A stretch of 64,000 nt of DNA, from assembly GCF_000018545.1 (NCBI RefSeq), contig NC_012587.1, positions 3,376,001 through 3,440,000 on the forward strand, given 5' to 3'. This document shows, piece after piece, positions 36,305 to 48,926 of this stretch; positions within the stretch are counted from its first letter, which is position 1; every line of letters starts with the position of its first letter. Source of the DNA: Sinorhizobium fredii NGR234 (lineage in GTDB: Bacteria; Pseudomonadota; Alphaproteobacteria; Rhizobiales; Rhizobiaceae). Under the pieces are notes generated by a model. That model had not been told where the DNA came from. It worked only from the letters and a program-made list of their open reading frames with translations, and did no database searches. A program made the position numbers and the translations under genes.

Positions 36305-37543
36305 CTATTCTGCCGCCTCCCGCAACGCCTCCTCGGAGGAGGCCGGCACCGTCAAGGGGCGCAGCCGGACGGTCCGGCAATACCACACATAGCTTGCTAT
36401 GGAAATGACGCCGAACCCCGGGATGATCGTTCCGAGCGCCAGCGCCGGGGCGCCGACCAGGGCCGCCAACGCGCCGCCGAGGAGACCGGAGCCCATCTGG
36501 ATGAAGCCCATCATCGCCGATGCGGTGCCGGCGATATGCGGGAAGGGCGCCATCGCCGCGGTCATCATGTAGGGCATGACGAAGGCGATGCCGAAAGCAT
36601 AGAGGCCGATCGGGACCATCACCGCGAGAAAGCTCGGGCTCAGCGCATGCATGGTGAAGGCAAGAATGAGGCTCGCCATGCCGATGAAATTCAATCCGGC
36701 CGGCACCAGCGCCTGCGGCGTAAAGCGCCGCATCAAGAGCCGCACGGTCACCGTGCCGGAAAAGAACAGGCCGGACTGCATCAGCATGCCGACACCGAAT
36801 TCCGTCGGCGTCAGCCCGACTTCGCTGATCAGCACGAAGGGTAGCATGGTCGCCCAGGCATAGAGCGCGCCGACCGCCCCGGCGATCACCAGCGTCGACG
36901 AGACGAAGCGGCTGTCCGACAGCAACTCGCGATAGGCGGCAAGGATGGGCTTGAGGTGCCCCTTGCCGCGGTCCGGCGTCACCGTCTCGGCCATGAAGAA
37001 CTGTACGGTGAAACAGGCCATCGCCGCGAAGCCGACCATCAGGAAGAAGATCGACTGCCAGCCGAAAAGGCCGAGGGCGATGCCGCCGAGCGTCGGCGAG
37101 ACCGCCGGTCCTAGCGCCAGCATCATGCCGATCATGTTCATGATGCGGGCGGCCGTGGTGCCGGTGAACTGGTCGCGGACGATGGCGCGCGCCACCGTCA
37201 TGCCGACCGAGGCGCCGATCCCCTGCACGAGCCGGCCGGCCAGCAGCACCGCGACCGATGGGGCAAAGGCGGCCATCAGGCTGCCGGCGAGATAGATCGC
37301 CATGAAGATCAGCGTCGCCGGGCGCCGGCCGATGACGTCGGAGAGCGTGCCGGAAACGAGCTGGGCGAAGGCGAAGCCGCCGAAATAGAGCGACAGCGTC
37401 ATCTTGATCGCCGCTTCGCTCGAGGCAAAGGCGCGAACGAGCTCCGGCATTGCCGGCGTATAGAGCGCCATGGAGACGGGCCCGAGCGCCACCAGGAAGG
37501 CGCCGATGATGCTCGTGCGCCGTTCGCTCATCCGCAACGTCAT
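36305..37543 (-). CDS. Bcr/CflA-type multidrug efflux MFS transporter
   Basis: A 412-residue major facilitator with 12 membrane helices of the Bcr/CflA subgroup (drug:proton antiporter-1). The conserved pattern SMALYTPAMPELVRAF after helix 1, the loop-2 motif GTLSDVIGRRPATL near residue 78, GRLVQGIGASVGMTVARAIVRD near 105 and the DHA1 motif C-like GPAVSPTLGGIALG near 155 are all visible. The ATG at 37543 overlaps the stop of the MarR gene as ATGA, which decides the start and implies coupled translation. A MarR repressor in front of a drug pump suggests induction by a lipophilic compound. Confidence 0.93.
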   Translation of the reverse strand: MTLRMSERRTSIIGAFLVALGPVSMALYTPAMPELVRAFASSEAAIKMTLSLYFGGFAFAQLVSGTLSDVIGRRPATLIFMAIYLAGSLMAAFAPSVAVLLAGRLVQGIGASVGMTVARAIVRDQFTGTTAARIMNMIGMMLALGPAVSPTLGGIALGLFGWQSIFFLMVGFAAMACFTVQFFMAETVTPDRGKGHLKPILAAYRELLSDSRFVSSTLVIAGAVGALYAWATMLPFVLISEVGLTPTEFGVGMLMQSGLFFSGTVTVRLLMRRFTPQALVPAGLNFIGMASLILAFTMHALSPSFLAVMVPIGLYAFGIAFVMPYMMTAAMAPFPHIAGTASAMMGFIQMGSGLLGGALAALVGAPALALGTIIPGFGVISIASYVWYCRTVRLRPLTVPASSEEALREAAE

Positions 37544-38019
37544 TCCGCCGCCCCCTTCTCCTTGCCGGCGAGACAAGGGTCGAGGCGGCGAAGGTTGTCG
37601 CGCAGGATGCGAAGATTGGCGCGCAGCAGCTCCCGTCCCTCGTCGCCAAGGCCGTCGGTGTAGGCGTTCATCATCTCGCGAAGCCCAACGATCAGCTCGG
37701 AAAGCAGCGGATCGGCCTTGTCGGTGATGACGACATTCTTGGCGCGGCGGTCGGCCGGGTCGGGCAGACGCGCCACGAGCCCGAGCGCCTCGAGGCGATC
37801 GAGATAGGCCGAAAGCGTCATCGGCTCGATCCCCATACGGGTGGCGATTTCCGCCTGCTTGATGCCCTCCGTCATGGCCACCTGCATCAGCGTGCGCGCC
37901 TCGCCCGGTGTGATTCCGAGCGCCATCGCATTGACCTTGCGGTCGAAGGCACCGCGCAGCAGCCGCGAGACATCGGTGAGCAGCAATCCGATCGTGTCGG
38001 ATTCGAGTTTTCTGGGCAT
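37540..38019 (-). CDS. MarR family regulator of the efflux pump
   Basis: A 159-residue winged-helix protein. It contains the MarR helix-turn-helix MTEGIKQAEIATRMGIEPMTLSAYLDRLEALGLVAR (in pieces) and the wing PADRRAKNVVITDKADPLL. It directly precedes the Bcr/CflA pump gene and overlaps its start, so it most likely represses its own operon. A perfect palindrome ATAAGG-TTT-CCTTAT lies 24 bp upstream of the ATG and is the likely operator. The ligand is unknown. Confidence 0.93.
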   Translation of the reverse strand: MPRKLESDTIGLLLTDVSRLLRGAFDRKVNAMALGITPGEARTLMQVAMTEGIKQAEIATRMGIEPMTLSAYLDRLEALGLVARLPDPADRRAKNVVITDKADPLLSELIVGLREMMNAYTDGLGDEGRELLRANLRILRDNLRRLDPCLAGKEKGAAE

Positions 38020-38042
38020 CTGGATCGTTCACAGGGAAAATA

Positions 38043-38057
38043 ATAAGGTTTCCTTAT
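38043..38057. promoter_or_regulatory. Palindrome upstream of the marR-efflux operon, likely operator
   Basis: ATAAGG-TTT-CCTTAT is a perfect 6-3-6 palindrome 24 bp before the MarR start codon at 38019. Size, symmetry and place match autoregulatory MarR operators. Confidence 0.6.
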
Positions 38058-38094
38058 CATATTCCGGTGAAGCGTTCAACACGAGCTGGATGCC

Positions 38095-39925
<1,831 letters not shown>

Positions 39926-39945
<20 letters not shown>

Positions 39946-40576
39946 AGGGCCGTGCGAGAACCACCGCCCGGCCGGATTTCAGGGAAAAGCGAACCGGACC
40001 TTCCGCGACATTGGAAATCGTCCGGGAGGAGCCGAAGGGCAGCGCGAAGTCGTCGAGCGGATAGCGGGCATTTCCGATCGACAGGCCGGAAAGCGCGGTG
40101 AAGCCGAGGACCGAGAACAGGCTGCCCTTCGGCAGGTCGATCTCATGGGTGCCCGGCATCAGCGCGTAGGCTTCCTCCTCGCCGGAGGTCATGAAGGCGG
40201 CATGCCCCTCTTCCGCGAGCGCCGCGAGCTGCAAGAGATGCAGGAAGGCATGGTCGCTGCGGGTGCCGCCGAGTGCCCCGGCGAAGATCAACGCGGTCGC
40301 GCCCCGCGCAATCGCGGCCTCGACGGCGAGTTCGCCATCGGTGGCGTTCTTGGCAGCCGGATAATTTTCCCGCGGGACCTCGGCGAAGTCCGCCAGCAGC
40401 GCTTCGTCGGTCGAGTCGAAATCGCCGACCCAGAGATCCGGCACGACGCCCAATGTCTTCGCATGCCGCATGCCGCCGTCGGCCGCGATGAACCGGCTGC
40501 CGGAAAGCTGCGCCGCCAGCCGCGCCGTGAGGGTCAGCGCGCCGCCGAGAAGAATGGTGTAGGTCGATCGGGTCAT
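39926..40576 (-). CDS. thiN: Thiamine diphosphokinase
   Basis: A 216-residue enzyme that makes thiamine diphosphate from thiamine and ATP. The N-terminal catalytic domain has the pattern FIAADGGMRHAKTLG near residue 30, DLWVGDFDSTDEALLAD near 46, NATDGELAVEAAIARGA and GALGGTRSDHAFLHLLQL near 100. A beta-rich thiamine-binding domain follows (LFSVLGFTALSGLSIGNARYPL). It lies close to the thiBPQ thiamine importer, though on the other strand, and completes a salvage route from uptake to cofactor. It overlaps the downstream ABC-F gene by 20 bp. Confidence 0.93.
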
Positions 40577-40672
40577 GGCTGAAGCCCATAGCGCAAAGCG
40601 GCTCCCAAGGAAAAGGGCAGAACGCCTTTTCGGAACCCGTCACCGCCATTTGGCCAACGCGACGTGCGCGGA

Positions 40673-41152
40673 TCAGGTTCCCGTTTCGTCCGGCGAAAGC
40701 ATGTCCGCATAGATGCCGGGCGTCGAATCCGGAATTTCCACCGCCCCGACGGCCCGCGCATAAAAATCCGCCGGGCCAACGCCGCCGATGATCGCATAGG
40801 CATAGCCGGCAGCGCGCATGGCGGAGAGACTTTCGAAGAGCAGGGCCTCGCCTATGCCGCGGCCGCGCCTCGCTTCGTCGACGCCCGTCGGACCGAAGAA
40901 GCCGAGCGCCGTGACGTCGTGGCAGGCAAAGCCCGAAAGTTCTCCCTTGCAGAGCGCGATATGGATCCGCGTCGGCGTCGACGAAAGGGCCGCCTCCGCC
41001 TCGCCGGCCCAGAGGGAACCGAACCGTTCCTCGATCCAGGCGACGACGGTCCTGCGTTCGGCCGCGAGGGCTCGGCGAATGGTGACGTCGGTACCGAGCC
41101 GGGAAGCGCGGCCCTCGGGCAAGGCATAGAGGCGAACGAGCATATCCGGCAT
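40673..41152 (-). CDS. GNAT family N-acetyltransferase
   Basis: A 159-residue acetyltransferase with an N-terminus MPDMLVRLYALPEG and a central TDVTIRRALAAERRTVVAWIEERFGSLWAGE. The acetyl-CoA motif is DEARRGRGIGEALLFESL near residue 107, followed by AMRAAGYAYAIIGGVG and FYARAVGAVEIPDSTPGIY. The substrate is unknown. It lies 96 bp upstream of thiN on the same strand and is divergent from the thiBPQ operon with its riboswitch between, so a link to thiamine metabolism is possible but not shown. Confidence 0.85.
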   Translation of the reverse strand: MPDMLVRLYALPEGRASRLGTDVTIRRALAAERRTVVAWIEERFGSLWAGEAEAALSSTPTRIHIALCKGELSGFACHDVTALGFFGPTGVDEARRGRGIGEALLFESLSAMRAAGYAYAIIGGVGPADFYARAVGAVEIPDSTPGIYADMLSPDETGT

Positions 41153-41311
41153 GAAATGGCCTCGCTTGGCGAACAAAACCCCGCCGCCGTTGTTTGTAAT
41201 CCAGAGCTTTCCGGCTTCCGGAAACCCTTGATAGCGCAGGCGGCGCCTGGGGCCAATGCTCGGCCGAAACTCCGCTTGCCTTGGCCGCCGCCGGAAGCTA
41301 AATCTTGGCTG

Positions 41312-41409
41312 CTCTAACGGGGTGCCTGAGGCCGCTTGCGGTCCCATGGCTGAGAGGCTTCGAGCCAACCCGCGGAACCTGATCCGGCTCGTACCGGCGG
41401 AGGGATTAG
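41312..41409 (+). promoter_or_regulatory. TPP riboswitch (thi box) controlling thiBPQ
   Basis: The conserved thiM-type landmarks are all there in order: ACGGGGTGCC at 41317-41326, GGCTGAGAGG at about 41348-41357, ACCC then GAACCTGATCCGG at about 41368-41387, and ACCGGCGGAGGGA at 41393-41405. It begins about 160 bp before the thiB start. It senses thiamine pyrophosphate and is expected to repress the importer when the cofactor is plentiful. Confidence 0.95.
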
Positions 41410-41470
41410 AAGCGATCGGAACGATACGCGCTTTTCCCGTACAACATCAACACAGGGAGAGGTGCCCATC

Positions 41471-42499
41471 ATGTCCAGTTCACGCCATCGCAAGATCCTT
41501 AGCCGGCTCGCCATCGCAACTCTGGCTGCAGCCGCATTTTCGGCGAACACTGAGGCCGCGGAAAAAACGCTGACGATCTACACCTATGAGAGCTTCATCA
41601 CCGAATGGGGACCGGGCGCCAAGGTCGCCGAAGCCTTCGAAAAGACCTGCGACTGCAAGGTAAATTATGTCGGCGTCGCCGACGGCGTCGAGCTGCTGAC
41701 GCGGCTGAAGCTCGAAGGCGAGGGGTCGAAGGCCGATGTCGTCGTCGGCCTCGACACCAACCTCGTCGCCGAGGCGAAGGCCACCGGCTATTTTGCCCCG
41801 CATGGCGTCGATACCAAGGACGTGAAGGTTCCCGGCGGCTTTTCCGACGACACCTTCGTTCCCTATGACTACGGCCATTTCGCCGTGATTTACGACACCG
41901 AAACCCTGAAGAACCCGCCGAAGAGCCTGAAGGAGCTGGTCGAGGGCGATCCTGCACAGAAGATCGTCATCGAGGATCCCCGCACCTCGACGCCCGGCCT
42001 TGGGCTGCTTCTCTGGGTGAAATCGGTCTATGGCGACAAGGCCGGCGAGGCCTGGGCCAAGCTCAAGGAGCGCGTGTTGACGGTGACCCCGGGCTGGTCG
42101 GAGGCCTATGGCCTGTTCACCAAGGGCGAGGCGCCGATGGTGCTCTCCTACACCACCTCTCCCGCCTACCACATGGTGGCGGAAGGAACCGACCGTTATC
42201 AAGCCGCGCCCTTCGCCGAGGGTCACTACATCCAGATCGAAGTGGCCGGCCTAACGAAGAACGCCAAGGAGCCCGAACTCGCTCGCACGTTCCTCGCCTT
42301 CATGACGGGCTCGGAATTCCAGTCGATCATCCCGACCACCAACTGGATGATGCCAGTCGGCGCCACCAAGGAACCGCTGCCGGAGGCCTTCGGCAAGCTC
42401 GTCAATCCGCAAAAGACATTCCTCTTGCCTTCGGAAGAGGTGGCCGCCAACCGCAAGGCCTGGATCGACGAATGGCTGGCCGCGATGAGCAAGAACTGA
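41471..42499 (+). CDS. thiB: Thiamine ABC transporter, periplasmic binding protein ThiB
   Basis: A 342-residue periplasmic receptor with a signal peptide ([29 protein letters not shown]). The mature part begins [36 protein letters not shown], a ThiB/TbpA pattern, and contains [16 protein letters not shown] and [16 protein letters not shown]. The ATG at 41471 lies nine bases after AGGGAGAGG; a GTG at 41462 is too close to it. It binds thiamine and its phosphates and hands them to ThiPQ. It is the first gene behind the TPP riboswitch. Confidence 0.95.
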   Translation: MSSSRHRKILSRLAIATLAAAAFSANTEAAEKTLTIYTYESFITEWGPGAKVAEAFEKTCDCKVNYVGVADGVELLTRLKLEGEGSKADVVVGLDTNLVAEAKATGYFAPHGVDTKDVKVPGGFSDDTFVPYDYGHFAVIYDTETLKNPPKSLKELVEGDPAQKIVIEDPRTSTPGLGLLLWVKSVYGDKAGEAWAKLKERVLTVTPGWSEAYGLFTKGEAPMVLSYTTSPAYHMVAEGTDRYQAAPFAEGHYIQIEVAGLTKNAKEPELARTFLAFMTGSEFQSIIPTTNWMMPVGATKEPLPEAFGKLVNPQKTFLLPSEEVAANRKAWIDEWLAAMSKN

Positions 42500-42506
42500 G
42501 GCCGGC

Positions 42507-44129
42507 TTGATTGACGCCAGCGAAAACAGGACGACGATCGCCGCCGCGGCCCTCTGCCTCGGCGGCATCCTGCTTTTCGTCGGCCTGGCAGCCGCCGCGC
42601 TGCTCGCCCAGTCCGGCGAGGGCGGCGCCAACGGGCTGTTCGACGCCTATATCTGGCGCGTCACCCGCTTCACCCTGCTGCAAGCCGGCCTCTCGACCGG
42701 CCTGTCGATCCTTTTCGCCATACCCGTCTCGCGCGCCCTGGCACGCCGCACATCCTTCCCGGGCCGGATCTGGATGTTGCGGCTGATGGCGCTGCCGCTC
42801 GGGCTGCCGGCTCTGGTTGCTGCGCTCGGCCTCATCGAGGTGTGGGGCCGGCGGGGCCTCTTGAACACTGCTCTGGCGGCAATGGGCGTTGAGCAGCCGA
42901 TCAGCATCTACGGCCTGTTCGGCATCCTCATTGCCCATGTCTTCTTCAATATGCCCCTCGCGGCGCGGCTTATGCTTGCCGGCCTCGATCGCGTTCCGGC
43001 GGAATATTGGCGCAGCGCCGCCAATCTCGGCATGGGCTCGCTTGCCATCTTCCGCTTTATCGAATGGCCGGCGATCCGGGGTCTGTTGCCGGGCATTGCC
43101 GGCCTCATCTTCATGCTCTGTGCCACCAGCTTCACGCTGGTGTTGACGCTTGGCGGCGGCCCGGCGGCGAGCACGATCGAGGTGGCGATCTACCAGGCGC
43201 TACGCTTCGATTTCGACCCGCCCCGGGCGATCGCCCTGTCCGGCCTCCAGGTCGTGCTGACCGGAACGCTGCTTGTCGCGCTCAAATATCTCGCTCCGCC
43301 CCCCGAAGAAGGCACGACGAGCGGCAGAACGACCCGCCGTTTCGATGGTCTCAGCCGTGTGTCGCGCCTTACGGATGGCGCTTGGCTTATCCTTGCATTC
43401 CTCTTCGTCGGTCTGCCCTTCGCCGCCATCGCCGTTTCCGGAATTAAGGCGGATCTCGCCCGACTCGTCGGGGAGCCGGCGTTGCATCGGGCGCTCGCCA
43501 CCAGCATCGCGATCGCCCTGCCCTCCGCCATCATCTCGGTTGCCATCGCCGCGCTGATGATCCACACGCAACGCCTGCTTATCGCCCGGCGACGCCCTGG
43601 AAGGCCGGTCCGCCTGTTTGCCGGTACGTTCAGCGCCAGCACCTCCTTCATCCTGCTCGCCCCGCCGGTCGTCCTCGGCGCCGGCTGGTTCCTGCTCTTG
43701 CGGCCCTTCGGCGACGTCGCCCGCTTCGCTCCCTTCGTCGTCATCGCCATCAATGCGCTGATGGCGCTGCCTTTCGTCCATCGCGTCCTTCAGCCGGCCA
43801 TGGCGACCCATGCGGTGCGCACCGGGCGCCTCGCCGCCAGCCTCGGCATCGGCGGCTTCCATCGCCTGCGATGGATCGATTGGCCGGGGCTGCGCAAGCC
43901 GCTCTCGATGGCCTTCTCCTTTGCACTGGCGCTGTCGCTGGGCGATCTCGGCGCCGTCGCGCTGTTCGGTTCGCAGGATCTCGCGACCCTGCCCTGGCTG
44001 CTCTATAGCCGGATGGCCAGCTATCGCACCGCCGATGCGGCCGGGCTTGCCCTGATCCTGGGGCTTATCTGCCTGGCGCTCACCATGCTCGGCACCGCGG
44101 GAGAGAATGCGGAGGGACGACGCGGATGA
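42507..44129 (+). CDS. thiP: Thiamine ABC transporter permease ThiP
   Basis: A 540-residue fused permease with about twelve membrane helices, made of two homologous halves. The two EAA-like loops are visible: EYWRSAANLGMGSLAIFRFIEWPAIRGLLPG near residue 170 and TGRLAASLGIGGFHRLRWIDWPGLRKPL near 440. The start is a TTG at 42507, seven bases behind the thiB stop; a later start is possible. The stop overlaps the thiQ ATG as ATGA. It forms the channel for thiamine with ThiB and ThiQ. Confidence 0.94.
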   Translation: MIDASENRTTIAAAALCLGGILLFVGLAAAALLAQSGEGGANGLFDAYIWRVTRFTLLQAGLSTGLSILFAIPVSRALARRTSFPGRIWMLRLMALPLGLPALVAALGLIEVWGRRGLLNTALAAMGVEQPISIYGLFGILIAHVFFNMPLAARLMLAGLDRVPAEYWRSAANLGMGSLAIFRFIEWPAIRGLLPGIAGLIFMLCATSFTLVLTLGGGPAASTIEVAIYQALRFDFDPPRAIALSGLQVVLTGTLLVALKYLAPPPEEGTTSGRTTRRFDGLSRVSRLTDGAWLILAFLFVGLPFAAIAVSGIKADLARLVGEPALHRALATSIAIALPSAIISVAIAALMIHTQRLLIARRRPGRPVRLFAGTFSASTSFILLAPPVVLGAGWFLLLRPFGDVARFAPFVVIAINALMALPFVHRVLQPAMATHAVRTGRLAASLGIGGFHRLRWIDWPGLRKPLSMAFSFALALSLGDLGAVALFGSQDLATLPWLLYSRMASYRTADAAGLALILGLICLALTMLGTAGENAEGRRG

Positions 44130-44875
44130 GTTCGCTTGCCCTGTCGCTCAAGGACGTCAAGGTTCGTTTCGAAACGACGACGCTGGCGTTCGATTGCGCG
44201 GTTTCGGCCGGTCAGATCGTCGCGGTCATTGGCCCCTCCGGCTCGGGAAAATCGACGCTTTTCAACGTCATCGCCGGCTTCGAGACGCCGGAAGCGGGCG
44301 AAGTGCGAATCCTCGGCGAAGACACGGCCGGGCGCATGCCGGCGGATCGCCCGGTGTCCTTCATTTTCCAGGAAAACAATCTCTTCGCCCATCTCGATGT
44401 CGCGACCAATATCGGCCTCGGGATCAGCCCGTCGCTCAGCCTCGCCCCGTCCGATCGGCAAAGGATCGACGAGGCGCTGGGGCGGGTCGGGCTCGCCGGT
44501 TTTGGCAAGCGCTTGCCGCCGACGCTTTCCGGCGGCGAGCGCCAGCGGGTGGCGCTTGCCCGCGCGCTGGTGCGGCACCGGCCGCTATTGCTGCTCGACG
44601 AACCTTTCGCCGCGCTCGATCCTGGCATGCGCGCAGAGATGCGCGCCCTGCTGAGCGAGCTTCACGCCGAGGAAGGCAACACCATTCTGATGATCACGCA
44701 TCATCCCGAAGACGTGAGGAGTCTCGCCGACAGCGTGCTTTTCCTCGACCAGGGGCGTATCGTCGCCCATGACGCTCTGGACCGCTTTCTGGCGCGGCGC
44801 GACCTTAAGGCGGTCAACCGGTTTCTCGGCAACGAGGAGGATCAGGTGAGGCAATGGCGTCCTTCGACCCGGTGA
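44126..44875 (+). CDS. thiQ: Thiamine ABC transporter ATP-binding protein ThiQ
   Basis: A 249-residue ABC ATPase. Walker A is GPSGSGKST near residue 36, the signature is LSGGERQRVALARALVRHRP near 133 and Walker B LLLLDEPFAALD near 155, followed by the H-loop in MITHHPED. It energises ThiBP uptake. Its ATG overlaps the thiP stop. It is longer than E. coli ThiQ (232 residues) by a short C-terminal tail. It ends the thiBPQ operon. Confidence 0.95.
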   Translation: MSSLALSLKDVKVRFETTTLAFDCAVSAGQIVAVIGPSGSGKSTLFNVIAGFETPEAGEVRILGEDTAGRMPADRPVSFIFQENNLFAHLDVATNIGLGISPSLSLAPSDRQRIDEALGRVGLAGFGKRLPPTLSGGERQRVALARALVRHRPLLLLDEPFAALDPGMRAEMRALLSELHAEEGNTILMITHHPEDVRSLADSVLFLDQGRIVAHDALDRFLARRDLKAVNRFLGNEEDQVRQWRPSTR

Positions 44876-45179
44876 TGGCAATCGATCGGGAGCGCGTCAG
44901 TATTTTTGAACAATGGGTGGTTCGCCACAATTTGACCGCCCCGTTGTGCGACGCGCGGAACGTCCGGCCGGGTGGCGCGTTACTCGCGCATCCGTTGCTG
45001 TGATACCACGGGGCAACTATTTCTACTGGGATCAGCTAGGCAGGCGGCGCTTAAATCGATACAGCAGGGTTATGGCTGAAAAACCTGCGCCGGAGACCTT
45101 ATGCGGCTGAAAAAGTAGGATTTTTCTACGCTGGCGACTGTTTGCGCAGGGCGCATCGGCGGATGGAACGGGCTGAGGA
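44876..45179. other. Intergenic region of 304 bp between thiQ and the M48 protease gene
   Basis: No gene, terminator or repeat family member is clear. The GC content falls toward 45010-45130, with short A- and T-rich stretches, so a promoter of the protease gene probably lies there, but I cannot place it. Confidence 0.3.
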
Positions 45180-46691
45180 ATGGCAAGGCAGACAGTCACG
45201 AAAGGCTGGTTTCCGACGCGGCGGGGCGGCATCGCGGCGCGCGCTGTGGTTGCGCTGTCTTCGTTGAGTCTTCTGTCCGCCTGCCAGTCGATCATCGAGC
45301 AGACCTACGAGCCCGCCGTCTCGCCCTCGTCCAATCCGCAGATCGTCGAGGAGGTGCAGAAGAACGATCCGCGCGCCCAGCTCGGCGCGCGCGAGCATCC
45401 GCGCATCGTCGCGAGCTACGGCGGCGAGTACAAGGACGCCAGGACGGAACGGCTCGTTGCCCGCATCACCGGCGCGCTGACGGCGGTCTCGGAAAACCCG
45501 CAGCAGTCCTACCGCATCACCATCCTGAATTCCCCGGCGATCAACGCCTTTGCGCTGCCGGGCGGCTATCTCTACGTCACGCGCGGCCTGCTGGCGCTGG
45601 CCAACGACGCCTCGGAAGTGGCCGCCGTGCTGTCGCACGAAATGGCGCATGTCACCGCCAATCACGGCATCCAGCGCCAACAGCGCGAGGAAGCCGAGGT
45701 GATCGCCAGCCGCGTGGTCTCCGAAGTGCTGTCGTCCAACCTTGCCGGCAAGCAGGCGCTCGCCCGCGGCAAGCTGCGACTGGCCGCCTTTTCGCGCAAC
45801 CAGGAACTGCAGGCCGACGTCATCGGCGTCCGAATGCTCGGCGAAGCCGGCTACGATCCCTATGCCGCCGCACGCTTCCTGGATTCGATGGCTGCCTATA
45901 GCCGCTTTACGGCGGTCGATCCCGAAGCGGACCAGAGTCTCGACTTCCTGTCGAGCCACCCGAACGCGCCGCAGCGCGTCGAGCTGGCGCGCCGCCACGC
46001 CCGCGCCTTCGGTCCGGAAGGAACGAGCGGCGACCGCGGCCGTGACTATTATCTCGCCGGCATCGACGGGCTGCTCTATGGCGACAGCCCGCAGGAAGGC
46101 TATGTCCGCGGGCAGACCTTCCTGCACGGCCAGCTCGGCATACGCTTCGACGTGCCTCAAGGCTTCCAGATCGACAACAAGGCCGAAGCCGTGCTCGCCA
46201 CGGGCCCGGGTGAAGTCGCCATCCGCTTCGACGGTGTCGCCGACAATGGCCGCCGCAGCCTGACCGACTACATCGCCAGCGGCTGGGTGACCGGCCTGCA
46301 GCCGGACACAATTCGGCCGGTTGCCGTCAACGGCCTCGAAGCCGCGACGGCGCGGGCCTCTGCCGATCGCTGGGATTTCGATGTCACCGTCATCCGCATC
46401 GGCGAGCGCATCTACCGATTCCTGACCGCCGTTCCGAAGGGTTCGACAGCGCTCGAAGCGACGGCCACCCAGCTGCGCAGTTCCTTCCGCCGCATGTCGC
46501 CGACCGAGGTCCAGGCCTTGAAGCCGCTGCGCATCCGCGTGGTCACGGTGCGGCCGGGCGACACCAGCGCCACCCTGGCGGCACGCATGATGGGAACGGA
46601 CCGCAAGCTTGACCTCTTCCGGCTCATCAACGCGATGCAGGTCACCTCCACCGTCAAGCCGGGCGACAAGGTGAAGATCATCTCCGAATAG
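45180..46691 (+). CDS. M48 family zinc metalloprotease, lipoprotein with LysM-like C-terminus
   Basis: A 503-residue protein of the COG4784 type (BepA-like). The N-terminal signal ends in a lipobox, LLSACQS, near residue 36-38, so the mature protein is probably a lipoprotein in the periplasm or outer membrane. The zinc motif HEMAH is near residue 156, with the third ligand in ELQADVIGVRMLGEAGYDPYAA near 205. The C-terminal 50 residues (VRPGDTSATLAARMMG and NAMQVTSTVKPGDKVKII) resemble a LysM peptidoglycan-binding domain. A role in outer-membrane protein quality control is likely by family, unproven here. A weak RIME-like element follows. Confidence 0.93.
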   Translation: MARQTVTKGWFPTRRGGIAARAVVALSSLSLLSACQSIIEQTYEPAVSPSSNPQIVEEVQKNDPRAQLGAREHPRIVASYGGEYKDARTERLVARITGALTAVSENPQQSYRITILNSPAINAFALPGGYLYVTRGLLALANDASEVAAVLSHEMAHVTANHGIQRQQREEAEVIASRVVSEVLSSNLAGKQALARGKLRLAAFSRNQELQADVIGVRMLGEAGYDPYAAARFLDSMAAYSRFTAVDPEADQSLDFLSSHPNAPQRVELARRHARAFGPEGTSGDRGRDYYLAGIDGLLYGDSPQEGYVRGQTFLHGQLGIRFDVPQGFQIDNKAEAVLATGPGEVAIRFDGVADNGRRSLTDYIASGWVTGLQPDTIRPVAVNGLEAATARASADRWDFDVTVIRIGERIYRFLTAVPKGSTALEATATQLRSSFRRMSPTEVQALKPLRIRVVTVRPGDTSATLAARMMGTDRKLDLFRLINAMQVTSTVKPGDKVKIISE

Positions 46692-46732
46692 ACGACCGGG
46701 TCCCGGATCGGGCATACCTCGGTCCGTTTTGT

Positions 46733-48035
<1,303 letters not shown>

Positions 48036-48059
48036 TGCGTCGGAAAGGGAGTGGTCGAT

Positions 48060-48926
48060 TCAATGCATGGCGGCGGTCAATGCCGGCGCCCTCGACGCCA
48101 GTGCCGTTCTGAGCTTCTCGAGCGCCCGCGTTTCGATCTGCCGAACCCGTTCCTTCGAGATGCCCAGCGCCAGGCCGAGCTCCTCGAGGGTGGCGCCGTC
48201 CTCCGACAGGCGGCGCGCCCGTATGATCTTCATCTCCCGCTCGGTGAGCTGCGTCAGGGCGACCTGCAGCCAGCGGCGCGCCCGCTCGCCGTCGATCATG
48301 TCGCTCACCTGCTCGTCGGGAAGCGGCGCATCGCTCGGCAGAAAATCGAGGCGCGCACCGCCGTCGGAATCGCCGTGGCCGACCGGCGCCTGCAACGACG
48401 CATCGTTGCCGGAAAGGCGGGCATCCATCGTCTGCACATCGGCGAGGCTGACGCCGAGAGCGGCGGCGATTTCCTGATGCATGGCAAGCGATGTAAGCTG
48501 CCGGTCGCCCTGGGCGAGCCGCGCCCGCAACCGGCGCAAATTGAAGAACAGCGCCTTTTGGGCCGAACTCGTACCGCCCCGCACGATCGACCAGTTGCGC
48601 AGCACGAAGTCCTGCATCGATGCACGGATCCACCACGTCGCATAGGTCGAGAAACGGACCTCGCGGCTCGGCTCGAAACGTGCCGCCGCTTCCAGCAGCC
48701 CGATATGACCCTCCTGGACGAGATCGCCCATCGGCAGGCCGAAGCTGCGGAACTTGGCCGCCATGGCGATCACCAGCCGCATATGCGACATGGCGATCTT
48801 GTTGCGGGCTTCCTGGTCGTGGTCGTTCCGCCAGGCCTCGGCCAGCGCATGCTCCTCGTCGCGCTCGAGATAGGGGGCATCCATTGCGATCTTGATCAAA
48901 CGCCTGTCTGCTGTGAGGGTCTTCAT
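48060..48926 (-). CDS. rpoH2: RNA polymerase heat-shock sigma factor, RpoH2 type
   Basis: A 288-residue sigma-70 family protein. Region 2 has SHMRLVIAMAAKFRSFGLPMGDLVQEGHIGLLEAAARFEPSREVRFSTYATWWIRASMQDFVLRN (in pieces), the RpoH box variant QKALFFNLRRLR follows, and region 4 contains LTEREMKIIRARRLSEDGATLEELGLALGISKERVRQIETRALEKLR. The modified RpoH box and the divergence from RpoH1-type starts point to the RpoH2 paralogue of rhizobia, which acts in late stationary phase and oxidative or osmotic stress. An RpoE2-type promoter lies about 210 bp upstream. The gene is single and converges with the beta-lactamase gene. Confidence 0.9.
   Translation of the reverse strand: MKTLTADRRLIKIAMDAPYLERDEEHALAEAWRNDHDQEARNKIAMSHMRLVIAMAAKFRSFGLPMGDLVQEGHIGLLEAAARFEPSREVRFSTYATWWIRASMQDFVLRNWSIVRGGTSSAQKALFFNLRRLRARLAQGDRQLTSLAMHQEIAAALGVSLADVQTMDARLSGNDASLQAPVGHGDSDGGARLDFLPSDAPLPDEQVSDMIDGERARRWLQVALTQLTEREMKIIRARRLSEDGATLEELGLALGISKERVRQIETRALEKLRTALASRAPALTAAMH

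Noticed and set aside
44913..45110. Small 65-codon frame between thiQ and the M48 gene
   Set aside because: No ribosome site, no similarity and an odd residue mix; more likely a promoter region.
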